A stretch of 64,000 nucleotides of DNA, taken from positions 124,001-188,000 of the forward strand of contig MCGO01000030.1 of NCBI GenBank assembly GCA_002104985.1. The letters run 5' to 3'. The notes under the pieces are model-generated. The model had not been told where the DNA came from and ran no database searches. It saw nothing but the letters and a program-made list of their open reading frames with translations. This stretch comes from Rhizoclosmatium globosum (Eukaryota; Chytridiomycota; Chytridiomycetes; Chytridiales; Chytriomycetaceae). The position numbers and the translations under genes are program-made. Shown in pieces: positions 33,146-42,437 of this stretch. Every line of letters starts with the position of its first letter. Position 1 is the stretch's first letter.

Positions 33146-34015
33146 ATGTCTACTTCATTCAAATTCCCATCAATCTTGTGCTTCTCGCGTATTGCCCATG
33201 ATGAATACGAAGCAGGTTCCATCTCAATTCACCAAGACGCCGTTCCTGACCCCATTTATGCACTGACATCATTCAGTCAGACACCAGTTATATTCGAAGC
33301 ATACAAAGGTCCTTTACGTGTATACTCTGGTTCTTCTCCTGGCTGTGTCCTCGTCCCTCAATCTGAGGACGGGGATACTCAAGTCGTTCATTCGGCAATC
33401 AAGCTCCCTGCTTTTAAAACGGATCGCAAGAAACAAAGATTTGAGTTTCTAATCGACATGGATTTGGGTTCTGTCAAGCTTGTCACGCACGAATTCGATA
33501 CATTGCATCCTTTTGAGGACAAGCAGAGCAGAACGAAGGCAAGTTTCCCGTGGAAGGGAATGGAGTTTCGATGGCGTCAAGTTGAAGACTCAGAATTTTT
33601 TTTGGAGATGATTGAGGCGCAGACATCTGCAAACTCTTGGCATACTGTTGCGAAAGCCACTGTGTCGAAATCGAATTTCTTGTTCAATGAGATCAATCAA
33701 GACAATACCATTGAAACTCCAGACTTTGCTACAATTACTTTTGTTGACAGAGTTGAGGGACTTTGGAAGAACCAAGCCGAAGATGATGTGAAGCTCTTTG
33801 TGGTTACGTATTTCCAGATGTTGCTCGGAGATATCTTGAACAAAGACGGTAGATTGGCTTCTATTATGCTAACTAGAAATCGAAATGCATTGAAAGAATG
33901 GGTGAGCCCACTTGCACGTTTTCAATTGGGAATGTATGTGTTTGGATCACGAAAGCATTTTGGCCCTCAGAAAATGACGGCTGCTGCTGGGAACGTCTAT
34001 AGTGGACGCGGTTGA
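33146..34015 (+). CDS. Uncharacterised protein, family X copy B
   Basis: Intact single-exon paralogue of the gene at 25342, 289 residues. Shared blocks: RVYSGSSPGCVLVPQ, SAIKLPAFKTDRKKQ, LVTHEFD, FFQ-type YFQMLLGDILNKDGR and WVSPLARFQ. No signal peptide or membrane helix, no known domain recognised. The two copies differ most in the N-terminal 40 residues and the tail. Convergent with the seven-helix gene copy B, 54 bp between stops. Confidence 0.75.
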   Translation: MSTSFKFPSILCFSRIAHDEYEAGSISIHQDAVPDPIYALTSFSQTPVIFEAYKGPLRVYSGSSPGCVLVPQSEDGDTQVVHSAIKLPAFKTDRKKQRFEFLIDMDLGSVKLVTHEFDTLHPFEDKQSRTKASFPWKGMEFRWRQVEDSEFFLEMIEAQTSANSWHTVAKATVSKSNFLFNEINQDNTIETPDFATITFVDRVEGLWKNQAEDDVKLFVVTYFQMLLGDILNKDGRLASIMLTRNRNALKEWVSPLARFQLGMYVFGSRKHFGPQKMTAAAGNVYSGRG

Positions 34016-34069
34016 AGAGAAAGTGTGTCTTTTCCCCCTAACAATAAATATAAAATATAGAACACAATA

Positions 34070-34971
34070 TTAAATCTTCTTTTTAGTCTTTTGAGTTGGT
34101 ATGTCATTTTTCCATTGTGCCTTCAACGTTTCTGAAGGTATATCGCCAGTATGACGGCCTGAACCTTGCATAGAAGTCGCAGGTAACCTTTGAATCTTGA
34201 CTTTAATGTACACGAGTACCATTCCGACACAGTTCATGCAACAACCGCCAGCGGCCATCAGAAACCCGGACAGAACCAGATCAGGGGGCAATAAAGCAAC
34301 AAGAAAAAGAACAAATGAAACGTACTCCAAGCACATGGCCCAAAGCCCGTACTTTGCAATAATGGAGAATTTAGCGTCTATGACATGTGTTTCAGCCTGT
34401 GTCGCTCGAAGATATTTGATAAAGATGGAGACGAAGAGTGTGTCAGATGCGACTGCAGTGAGACCGGAAATTATTGTGCAAATAAAGTGAACTAATGCGA
34501 CTTGGTCCTTTACATTTGGATGATCCATCAACAATTGATTCGCCGTTGATGAAACTACATGGCTGAAAAGAAGGAACGGCACAATATTCACAAAGATTCT
34601 TATTTTTTTGAACTGATTTGGCATAAGAAGCTCAATTATGCCTTTTGACCGAATCCACGAGTAGATGAGTGTTCCGTATTCTGCTCCTGCAAGCCCAAGA
34701 AACGACGTAACGGAGCCTATTCGATAAAGCACCAGATTATGAGGTACACGCCGAAAAATCTCGGAGGTATGATGAATTATGAAACCAGAGAGTATTCCAA
34801 GTAGAGTCCGATTGATTGGTAAGAAAAGCTCCTTGTCCAGTCGTTTACCACTTGGGTGCTTTGGATCATGTATACGATAAACGCAATCATTTGTATCCAG
34901 CTGATGAGAAGCATGGCAGCGTACGCATAGATTGACGCATCTAGATCGATGTTGTCGTATGGGGTAGACAT
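34070..34971 (-). CDS. Seven-helix membrane protein, copy B
   Basis: Paralogue of the gene at 31790. Starts MSTPYDNIDLDASIYAYAAM at the ATG at 34971, then continues through the same helices: RIGSVTSFLGLAGAEYG, WIRSKGIIELLMPNQF, AETHVIDAKFSIIAKYG and CCMNCVGMVLVYIKVKI. Tail is basic and Lys-rich. Near 34840 the frame changes once; one missing base would join IQSTQV to KRLDKELFLPINRTLLGIL, matching copy A. Function unknown. Confidence 0.7.
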
Positions 34972-35146
34972 TGTGTGAGATTTCCAGATGCTGGCCAACA
35001 ATAGTGTAAGATAAAAGGAATCTCCACTAATATTTACCCTAAATTTTTCCGAGACGCAAACCATCCAAGCACTTCAACTCTCCTTCTCGCCCTTTCAACA
35101 CCGAAACAGTTACTTTGATTCGAAGAAACTACCAAACAAGCCTCGA

Positions 35147-36263
35147 ATGACAACTTGCCACAGTTGCTCCATCCTCACACTCCCACCGGAACTCCTAGAA
35201 CAAATCATCATCCACCTCCCCATCGACAACTCCCTCATAGGCCTCTCCTCCGCCTCAAAGCACTTCTTCCGAATAATGAAAACGAGGAGCTTCGCACGCA
35301 TGCACCTACATACCCAGGTTGTCCGGTCTGGACACTCAACGATTTGGGAGTATCTGGATCAAGCAAATATCCGGTCGTATCGGTGGAAGTTCTTGCCGCT
35401 GAATTATAAGATTGCTGTGTATGCTGAGATACTGAAGGCGGATGATTGGGTGGAGCCAGAAGAGAGTGTGGAGGAGGAGGATAACTTGATGTGGTATTTT
35501 CGATGGCCTCTTGATGGAGATACTGCGCTTCTGATATTTCAGGTTCTGATAGGGGAGATGGATGTTTCTTGTCAGAGGAATAGGGCGGTGCGGTGGATGG
35601 CGCGATTAGGGTGTTTGGAGGCTGTGAAGTTGCTGCTTGGCGATGAGAGGGTGATCCTTCCGATGATTCCAATTATTGCATACATACGCGGCAGAGATGG
35701 GAGAGTCTCTATTGTACGACTGCTTTTGAAGGATCCAAGAGTGAATCCATGTGAGGCTTGGAAGCGGCGGCATCAAATAACCAAGCGGAAGTCGTTCAGC
35801 TTTTGCTTACTGATCGACGAGTGAATCATCGGATAAAGGCAATATTTCTTTCGCGGTTGCGTGTGATCGGGGATATTCTGGGTGGTTCAAGCCTACTGGA
35901 GAACTCAAGTGTCCTACGATGTAAATCTCCAACTTGATTGTCTGACGCGTAGTTCCATGTGTGGCCATGCGGACGTTGTTGAATTGCTTCTCAAAAACGG
36001 TCGAGTGGACCCATCATTCGGACTTCCCGAAACAAGTCCACTTGTTGCAGCTGCAGAATTTGGGCATGTAGAAATGTGAAACTGCTATTGGCCGACCTTC
36101 GGATAAATCCAGCCTGTGGGAATAATATGGCGTTGAGACGAGCTGAGGATAACTGGCACCAACCTGTATTAACGTGTTGCTTGCAGATGAGAGGGTAATT
36201 GCAGAAGAACAACGTGAACGAAGGAGCAAAAGTAGAAGATGGAAATTGTGGAGTTCTAAATAA
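35147..36263 (+). CDS. F-box/ankyrin-repeat protein 3 (fragmented)
   Basis: Clear F-box (LTLPPELLEQIIIHLPIDN) and family linker (IWEYLDQANI, LPLNYKIAVYAEILKADDW, NLMWYFRW) in one frame from 35147, then ankyrin-like repeats (LLLGDERV, LLLKDPRVNP). After about 35755 the repeats jump frames at least four times (NQAEVVQLLLTDRRVNH; GNISFAVACDRG; GHADVVELLLKNGRVDPSF; VKLLLADLRINPACGNN), ending near 36263. This is the worst affected paralogue. It may be a decaying copy, or a normal gene with clustered consensus errors; the repeat sequences themselves still look well conserved. Confidence 0.65.
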
Positions 36264-36276
36264 CAAAGAATAAAGT

Positions 36277-37561
36277 ATGTCTGAAAAAGAGAACCTCCTT
36301 GACCAAGCCTTCCAGGCAATCCACACTTGGAAACACAGGCATCGACATCGACGGACTCTTCCCTCCTAGTAACGCATCATCAGCTTCGTCACTCGCGGCA
36401 TCGATTGTGTCGATTCTGCGGTTCTCTGTGCGACCGACCCGCGACATTCTCCAGTTCGGCGAGTCGCGCACGTGGGCCTTTGTCAAAGAAACGGGCGTCA
36501 AATTTGCGGCGTCGTCTTCGGTTTCTTCGGCGTCGTCGGCTTTGATTAGTCAGCTGCGGCCCGAGAAGGTGCGCGATGTACTTGACACGTGCGAGTCGAT
36601 GTCTGGTTCTGTTTCGGGTCAGAGCGATCTTGTCTTTGTGAAGCTGGTTCTTGTTCAGCAAAGTCTGCATTTGTGGCTGAAGATGCTGGTGGATGACGAG
36701 ACTGCTCCGAGGGCCTTCTATGGTGCGTTGTTTGGGTGGATGGCCATGTGCTCACTGATGCTCATGTCTCGATTTAGAACCATCAGCTCTCATGCGTGAT
36801 AAGAGGCAATGTATAAACTGATTGAGGCGATCGAGAAGGACGTGTCGTCTCGTGTGTTCCATTTCAACCTCAAGGAATCCCCTGTTTCTGCAACACTCCC
36901 CAATCCTGCTCCCTTGATTCACACACTCTCTCAAGCTGCCACAAATAATGCTTCTGCTTTGGCCCACTCTGCTGCATCAGTGGGCCAATCGGCTTTCTCA
37001 GTTGGCCAGTCGGTCGGTCAATCTGCTCGCGGAATTACTCACACTGCCTCTTCGTTTGCAACCTCTGCATTTGGGTTTGGTTTGACGGCTCTCGGAAATG
37101 TGAAGGAGTCTCTCGACTCTCAAATTGTCACGCTCAATCTTGGTGGTGCCAGAAAGAATTCGGTAGACGGCTTGAAAGCTGAACATCAAGCAAGAGGTTC
37201 TGTTAGTACAGCGGCTGGAAGTATCGATGTAGGAATTGTTGGAGTTGTGAATGATGTTGTGCTGGATGATTCAGAAGAGTTTGTTGGGTTGGAAGGTGCG
37301 GACTTGGTTGAAAAACTGAAACTTGAGCTGAAGAAGGCGAGAAAGCAGGCTGCTGAAGGTATTAGCATTCGTGGAATTAATCTAGTAAGTACTAAAACGC
37401 TTGTGATACAGAAAAGGAAACCCGTTTGAAACTTCAAACTGAGCTAATTCAGTAAAACATGCTCGGGACAGAGAGGTAAATGGGCTCATGACAGAATTGG
37501 ATCGTTGAAGCGTCAGTTGGAAGACACGAAACAATCATTTCACGGAATCGATGATATCTGA
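36277..37561 (+). CDS. RUN-domain protein with C-terminal coiled coil
   Basis: Putative effector of Rab/Rap-type GTPases in membrane traffic. The RUN core is recognisable: VFVKLVLVQQSLHLWLKMLV, then FYEPSALMRDKEAMYKLIEA across an intron of about 36731-36778, then SSRVFHFNL. A Ser/Ala/Gly-rich middle carries repeated VGQS units (36980-37030). A C-terminal helix (LVEKLKLELKKARKQAAE; ETRLKLQTELIQ; SLK/LKRQLEDTKQ) suggests a coiled coil. One-base shortfalls near 36806 (AAGAGG) and 37505 (CGTTGA). N-terminus uncertain: the ATG at 36277 is in a different frame from the main exon starting about 36300. Confidence 0.62.
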
Positions 37562-37636
37562 TTCTCGTTGCTTTTATTGAATGAGTTTATGAATTAGAAC
37601 AAGATAAGAAAGATGAGAGCCATAGAGTTGTTTGTT

Positions 37637-38083
37637 TTATGCCATCAAGAATGTGATCATAGCAGCCGCCATAGAAAGTGAGGCGCTGGTACCAAAACTG
37701 GCAGCCTTTGTGGTGGAGGTGGCAGTCGAAGAGCCTAGCCGCAGCACTCGAAGTTGTAGCAGAAGTTGCCGCTGCAGCAGGGGCCGTGGTTGTTGCGTCC
37801 ACAGTAGCAACAACAGCTTGAGTATCTGTTGCTACATCAATAGTTCCAACGACACCAGTGGCATCAGCAGTGGCATCGGCAGTGGCATCGGCAGTTGCAT
37901 CGACAGTGGTTGGGTACTGACACGTTCCGCCGACATCCGGCAAGTTTGTCCTACGAACGCAGACAAGGCCAGTTGCACAAACTTTGGATTGATGACGAAT
38001 CCACCGCAGCTGCCGTTGACTCCTGATACGTTTTGGCAGAATCCGAGCGATGCTGCGGCAAGAAGGAAGATGGCTGATTTCAT
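37637..38083 (-). CDS. Small secreted GPI-type protein
   Basis: About 150 residues. Signal peptide MKSAIFLLAAASLGFCQ, then a short Cys-rich module (NGSCGGFVINPKVCATGLVC, later GGTCQ; five Cys), then an Ala/Thr-rich stalk with repeated DATA units (about 37850-37905), and a hydrophobic C-terminus SASLSMAAAMITFLMA that looks like a GPI-attachment signal. It would sit on the cell surface. Two frame changes, near 37985 and near 37733, each one missing base; the Cys module and the GPI-like end lie in different frames. An in-frame Met further upstream lacks a signal peptide after it, so I prefer 38083. Confidence 0.62.
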
Positions 38084-38264
38084 AGTGATCACTGTATTTA
38101 GTTTCAAGGTTGGTTTTGTTGTAAACTTGAGGGTCTTGGCAACAAACAAAGTGGCTCGAAATGAAAAACACCAAACCCTGTGATCCGGGAGGTCGCGTGA
38201 CATACGCCACCAACGTCAACAATTCATTTGTGATTAGACAGAGAATTTCATCAATTTATCTAAT

Positions 38265-39751
38265 TTAACACAACAGTTCATCAAGAACTGCAGAAGCACT
38301 TCCTGGAGCATCAGCAGGAACCATATGTCCAGCCCCTTTAACACGAATGTAAGTCAACCCACGATCATTCTTCCAAATCTTTCCCGCCGACTTCCAAGAT
38401 CCAGAAACCATCCACTCCTTTGGCTTCACCTTAAATCCAACTTCTCCACCCCACGTAGTATTTCCCAATGCCTGCTCAACGGCCAAATGCTGACACACCG
38501 AGTCCAACATCCCGTCATAAATAACAACCTTGACTTTCGACGCGACAATCGGGTCTAAAAGCGTTCTAGACGCCGCATTCTGCGAATCATCGAGTTTCGG
38601 GTCATTACACTCGTTCCACTGAGTGGGTGGGATATGAATCGCTTTTTGAACATTGGCATCATTGAGATACGTGAACATGTACTGTTCCTTGACGTATCCA
38701 GAATCGTCATAAATGTTATCGCAAGGAAACTCGTTCAAAACGTTGTATGCGTCGTAGCAAGTGTTTCCGACTCCAAAGGTTGTGTGGTGTTGCGTGTACC
38801 AGTCTGAGAGGAGGTCTGGGACCGAGCAGTTGTATGGCAAGTTGTAGGATTGCTCGAGGGTCGCGTTCTTGCAGGCTTGAGCGAGGTTGGCGGCTTGGGC
38901 TTTGGTTTCAGCGGATTTGGGGCCTTTGAAGAACCCAACTGAATTGAAAAAGTCGAAATCGGAGACTGTGCCTGTGTTTTCAAAGGATTTTAATATGCTG
39001 GTAATTGAAAATATATGGTTCAGTGTACGCAACTGACTGGTGGGTACTGCAAAACGGAGTCAAAGAGTGGGTTTCCAAGCGCAATTCCCTTCAAATTGAA
39101 TTTCTTGGATTTGATCATATCCGATGCAATGTACGGAATATACGTGCCCGCATACGATTCACCGGTAATGTACAAATCAAACGTCTTGGTGTTACGGAAC
39201 ACATTCTGAAATTGTCCATGAACGTGGCAAAGTAGCCAGCGAGCTTGATTTCATCAAACGTTTTGGAGGCGGAATCGACGGAGAACCCTGTTCCTGCTGG
39301 TTGGTCCACATACAAGATATTGGCTTGCTTGTGCCAAGAAAATGGGTTGGCGACGAGGGCACCCGCATCGGTGAATTGAAAGGGCCCGTTTTCTGTCCAC
39401 ATGCCTTCGAGAGAGCTGCATCCCTGTGATATGTGATGTTTTGGTGGCGGTGGCGATCAGACACAAGTGAGCCACTCAGGGTGATAAGAACTTACAGGCC
39501 CACCGTTCAACCATATCACAAGCTTGTTGGTGTTCACCTTGCTTGTGGTAGGAACGTACCAAAAGAAGTAAGGGTCTGGGTTCTTGGAGTCATGTCTCTG
39601 TTCAGTGTGGCTCAAAATCAGTAAGGACGTTGCAACAAGAGATTAATGAGCATACCGAAGGAAGGAGACCCGCATACATCCCATTAAGAGTAGCATTCAA
39701 CTGATGAGTGATGTTTGGAAGGTTTCGCACAATAAACGAGGATGCGTCCAT
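38265..39751 (-). CDS. Serine carboxypeptidase, family S10
   Basis: Carboxypeptidase Y/KEX1-type enzyme removing C-terminal residues in vacuole or secretory pathway. Oxyanion region LVIWLNGGPGCSSLEGMW (split by an intron, about 39508-39425), catalytic Ser in GESYAGTYIPY, Asp in YDGMLDSVCQ, His in KGAGHMVPADAPGSA. Starts MDASSFIVRNLPNI at 39751; no signal peptide follows this ATG, so a first exon may be missing. Introns also near 39657-39600 and 39045-39005. One missing C near 39206 (TTC[C]AG) joins FMDNF to NVFRNTKTFDLYITGES. The splice into the exon beginning near 39000 does not fit in frame and may hide another missing base. Confidence 0.85.
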
Positions 39752-39857
39752 TTTAGTGGATTTTAGGATCAAGAAAAAAGGCAACTGATTCTATTTATAG
39801 CAATTATTTTCCATAAACTTAATCTGCAGAGATCTCGCTCAATTAAAAAATCTTCAA

Positions 39858-41331
39858 ATGGGGAAACGAGTTGCCATTATCGGAGCTGGGCCAGCTGGAG
39901 TCATTACTGCCATCGCCCTCAAGCGACAGGGGTTTGAGGTTAGCGAACGTGTCTCCTGCCGTTAGTGTATGACAGCGAATTGCCCTCCACCAATTACAGC
40001 CAACCCTTTACGACAAAGTGGATCCGATATCACACCTCCAAGAAGTCGTGGGCACAATGCAACCAAAATCAATTTACTTCAGTGAGACTGCCGGAGGTGG
40101 TTTCTCCATCTACGCAAATGGGATCAAAGCCATGAAGCATCTTGGGTTGTTTGAAGCGATCAAGGAATTCCAGCGAGAGAACCCAGTCCTTGATATGAAC
40201 TTTATGCTTATGGATGGATCGGTAAGAGTTGTAGTGGAGGTTGCAAGGTTGACTTGAATTTAATTGATCAACGGCAGGATCGTGTTAACAAACGAACTGA
40301 GAAGGCCGGAGAAGAAGCATCGTTCCACGTACTTCGAGCCAAGTTTCATGCTGCTTTGATGAAGGCCTCGCATGAAGCTGGTATCAAGACGATCGTAACA
40401 AGAAAGATCACTGACTTGGTCCAAAGTGACAAGGAAGTCACCATCACCTTCGAAAACGGAACAGTAGTTACATCGGATTTTGTGGTTGGAGCTGACGGCA
40501 TCCACTCCAAGACTCGTAAATTGGTTTTCCCAGAGGTTGAGAAACCCATCGTCTGTTGTACTGGACATATCGGCGTGTTTGATCTTACTGCGTTCCCAAG
40601 AGATTTTGACTTGAATACTGGCCTGTACAGTGATCCATTGAACAGTCGAATGATTTTCACGTCGCGTTGTAGCGACAGTGAGGGTGATATGCAAGTCTTT
40701 GAGTTTGCATCAGAGACTCAGGGACAGGTTGATGGAGATGATGAATGGCGGCCTTATACGGATCTTCCAGCTGAATCGGCAAAGCTTGCGAAGGTTGTTG
40801 AATCTTGGGGAGCGGCGCCAAATTTGGTGGAATGTGTCAAGCATACAGTTCGAATTACACCTGTGAATATTTATGATTTGCCAGATCTTTCAACGTTCTA
40901 TAGAGGGCGGGTTGTGATTGTGGGAGACGCTGCTCACGGGATGTTGTTTTTAAGTAATCAATGCGAAGAGCTCTGATACTCACTATAAAAAAATAGGCAC
41001 CGTTCCAACATACGGTTAGGGTGTTAACCAAGCGATTGAAGATACTGGAGTCCGCGCAGACTTATTGGGCCACTTTCAAGACACGGAATACAAGAAGGCT
41101 TTCGCATTGTATGACAGTATTCGCATTCCTCGAACACGTCTCTGTGCTGCTTCAGCTCGAACAACGATGCAACGAATGAAGGCAAAGAGTAAACTGGACA
41201 TGAAAATTGGTCGGTTCATGATGAAGACTGCTTTTAGAATTATGAGAACATTTGGGATGGACGATGAAGTCTTTTTCCATGATTTCCGTGAGGATGTAGT
41301 TAAAGCTGTTCCTGACATCAAGTTCGTTTGA
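39858..41331 (+). CDS. FAD-dependent monooxygenase (PHBH fold)
   Basis: Flavoprotein hydroxylase of the p-hydroxybenzoate-hydroxylase fold. Dinucleotide motif VAIIGAGPAGVITAIAL, DG motif GADGIHSKTRK, and second FAD motif GRVVIVGDAAHGM. Introns: 39939-40000, 40221-40277 and one near 40943-40995. After the last, the reading VPTYG is followed by TAG at 41017-41019 and then GVNQAIEDTG. The family has Gln there (GQG), so this looks like a CAG-to-TAG change. The rest to 41331 is open. Substrate unknown; could belong to secondary or aromatic metabolism. Confidence 0.8.
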
Positions 41332-41437
41332 AGATGAAAGGGATAATGATATAAACGAAGTGCGATGCGTAAAACTTGTATTATATAATATGCTTAAATG
41401 TGACAAAGAGGTATGTAGTCATACGAAGAAAGGGCCT

Positions 41438-41599
41438 TCAGAGACGGATTGGGTCAAGGTCCAAGCTTGGCATACCGATCTTGTCATGCACATAGGCAAC
41501 GATACTTGAGGCCAGCGTTTGTTTTGTGCTAGTGGGAGACATTGGCGCTTCAATTGGTGTGTTGGACTGGGTAGGAGTGGATTCGTTGACAGAAGGCAT
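41438..41599 (-). CDS. Short peptide gene, copy A (53 aa)
   Basis: Small open frame MPSVNESTPTQSNTP... ending SLDLDPIRL. I list it because a second small frame 380 bp away shares its C-terminal half: here SSIVAYVHDKIGMPSLDLDP, there ETIVRYAQDKILPSVDFEP. No signal peptide, membrane helix or prenylation box. Function unknown. Confidence 0.5.
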   Translation of the reverse strand: MPSVNESTPTQSNTPIEAPMSPTSTKQTLASSIVAYVHDKIGMPSLDLDPIRL

Positions 41600-41979
41600 T
41601 GTGAATTATTCAAGTGGTGGGTTTCTTAAGATGAATGTGGCAGTGAGAATAATGATGTCAGTGCGCTATTTATCCTTTTTCGGAGGTTGTTTGCACCGCC
41701 ACGTTGAGACCGTTTTTGAATCGCCACGCAGCTGCACTCAGTTTCGGCTCAGCCTCATTCTTGGAAGCATGCGCTGAACCAGCCACACTACACCATCAAG
41801 TCGCGGAACCAGCCACAATCCATTCGAGGGAAATGCAATGACATTGCATTGAGAATTTGATGAGCAAGGCAAAGAAGGGATGTGCAATTAGCTACATATT
41901 ATATTGTTTATTAAGATACAACGCGAATGAATTGCAACAATCGAATGAATTGAAAACCTCAGACTAATAGTATGTATTG
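41600..41979. other. Intergenic between the two short peptide genes
   Basis: 380 bp, promoter side of copy A and 3' side of copy B. Contains GGAACCAGCCACA-type sequence twice (about 41776-41815). No gene seen. Confidence 0.4.
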
Positions 41980-42135
41980 TCAAGGACTGATAGGTTCAAA
42001 GTCTACGCTTGGCAGAATCTTGTCTTGCGCATAGCGGACAATGGTTTCAAGAGAAGAAGTTTCGTAGGAAGAAACAGTGACAATGGGAGCTTGAGTGATG
42101 ATGACAAGAGCGCAAGAGTTGGTATTTGCTGGCAT
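41980..42135 (-). CDS. Short peptide gene, copy B (51 aa)
   Basis: Small open frame MPANTNSCALVIITQAPIV... ending SVDFEPISP. Shares TIVxYxxDKI(x)xPSxDxxPI with copy A; the similarity is at the protein level and third codon positions differ, which favours selection on the peptide. Function unknown. Confidence 0.5.
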   Translation of the reverse strand: MPANTNSCALVIITQAPIVTVSSYETSSLETIVRYAQDKILPSVDFEPISP

Positions 42136-42437
42136 AACTTTGATTTAGATTTCAGTTGACTTTCGGAAGGAAAGAAACGTCTTTTATATAGCCTACCGGG
42201 AAGACACTTGACCCAAATTAGAAGTGCCAACGTTGACGAAAAGTTCTGTTTCCGCTGAGTGACCTGACCAATCAATTCCTGACAATGTTTTCACAGGATA
42301 CTTTACTCCTATGCTCTTTCTGAAGAAATAAATAGTTAAGTTTATTATTTCTTTTCCAGTGGTTGCGTGGTATTGGTTTGTTTTAACCCACAGATTTCCG
42401 AAGTGAACATCTTTGAGCAACCAGGAACAACCAGGGA

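Noticed and set aside
32736..33201. Open frames crossing the poly(A)/poly(T) runs (poly-Lys and poly-Phe)
   Set aside because: Translations of homopolymers only.
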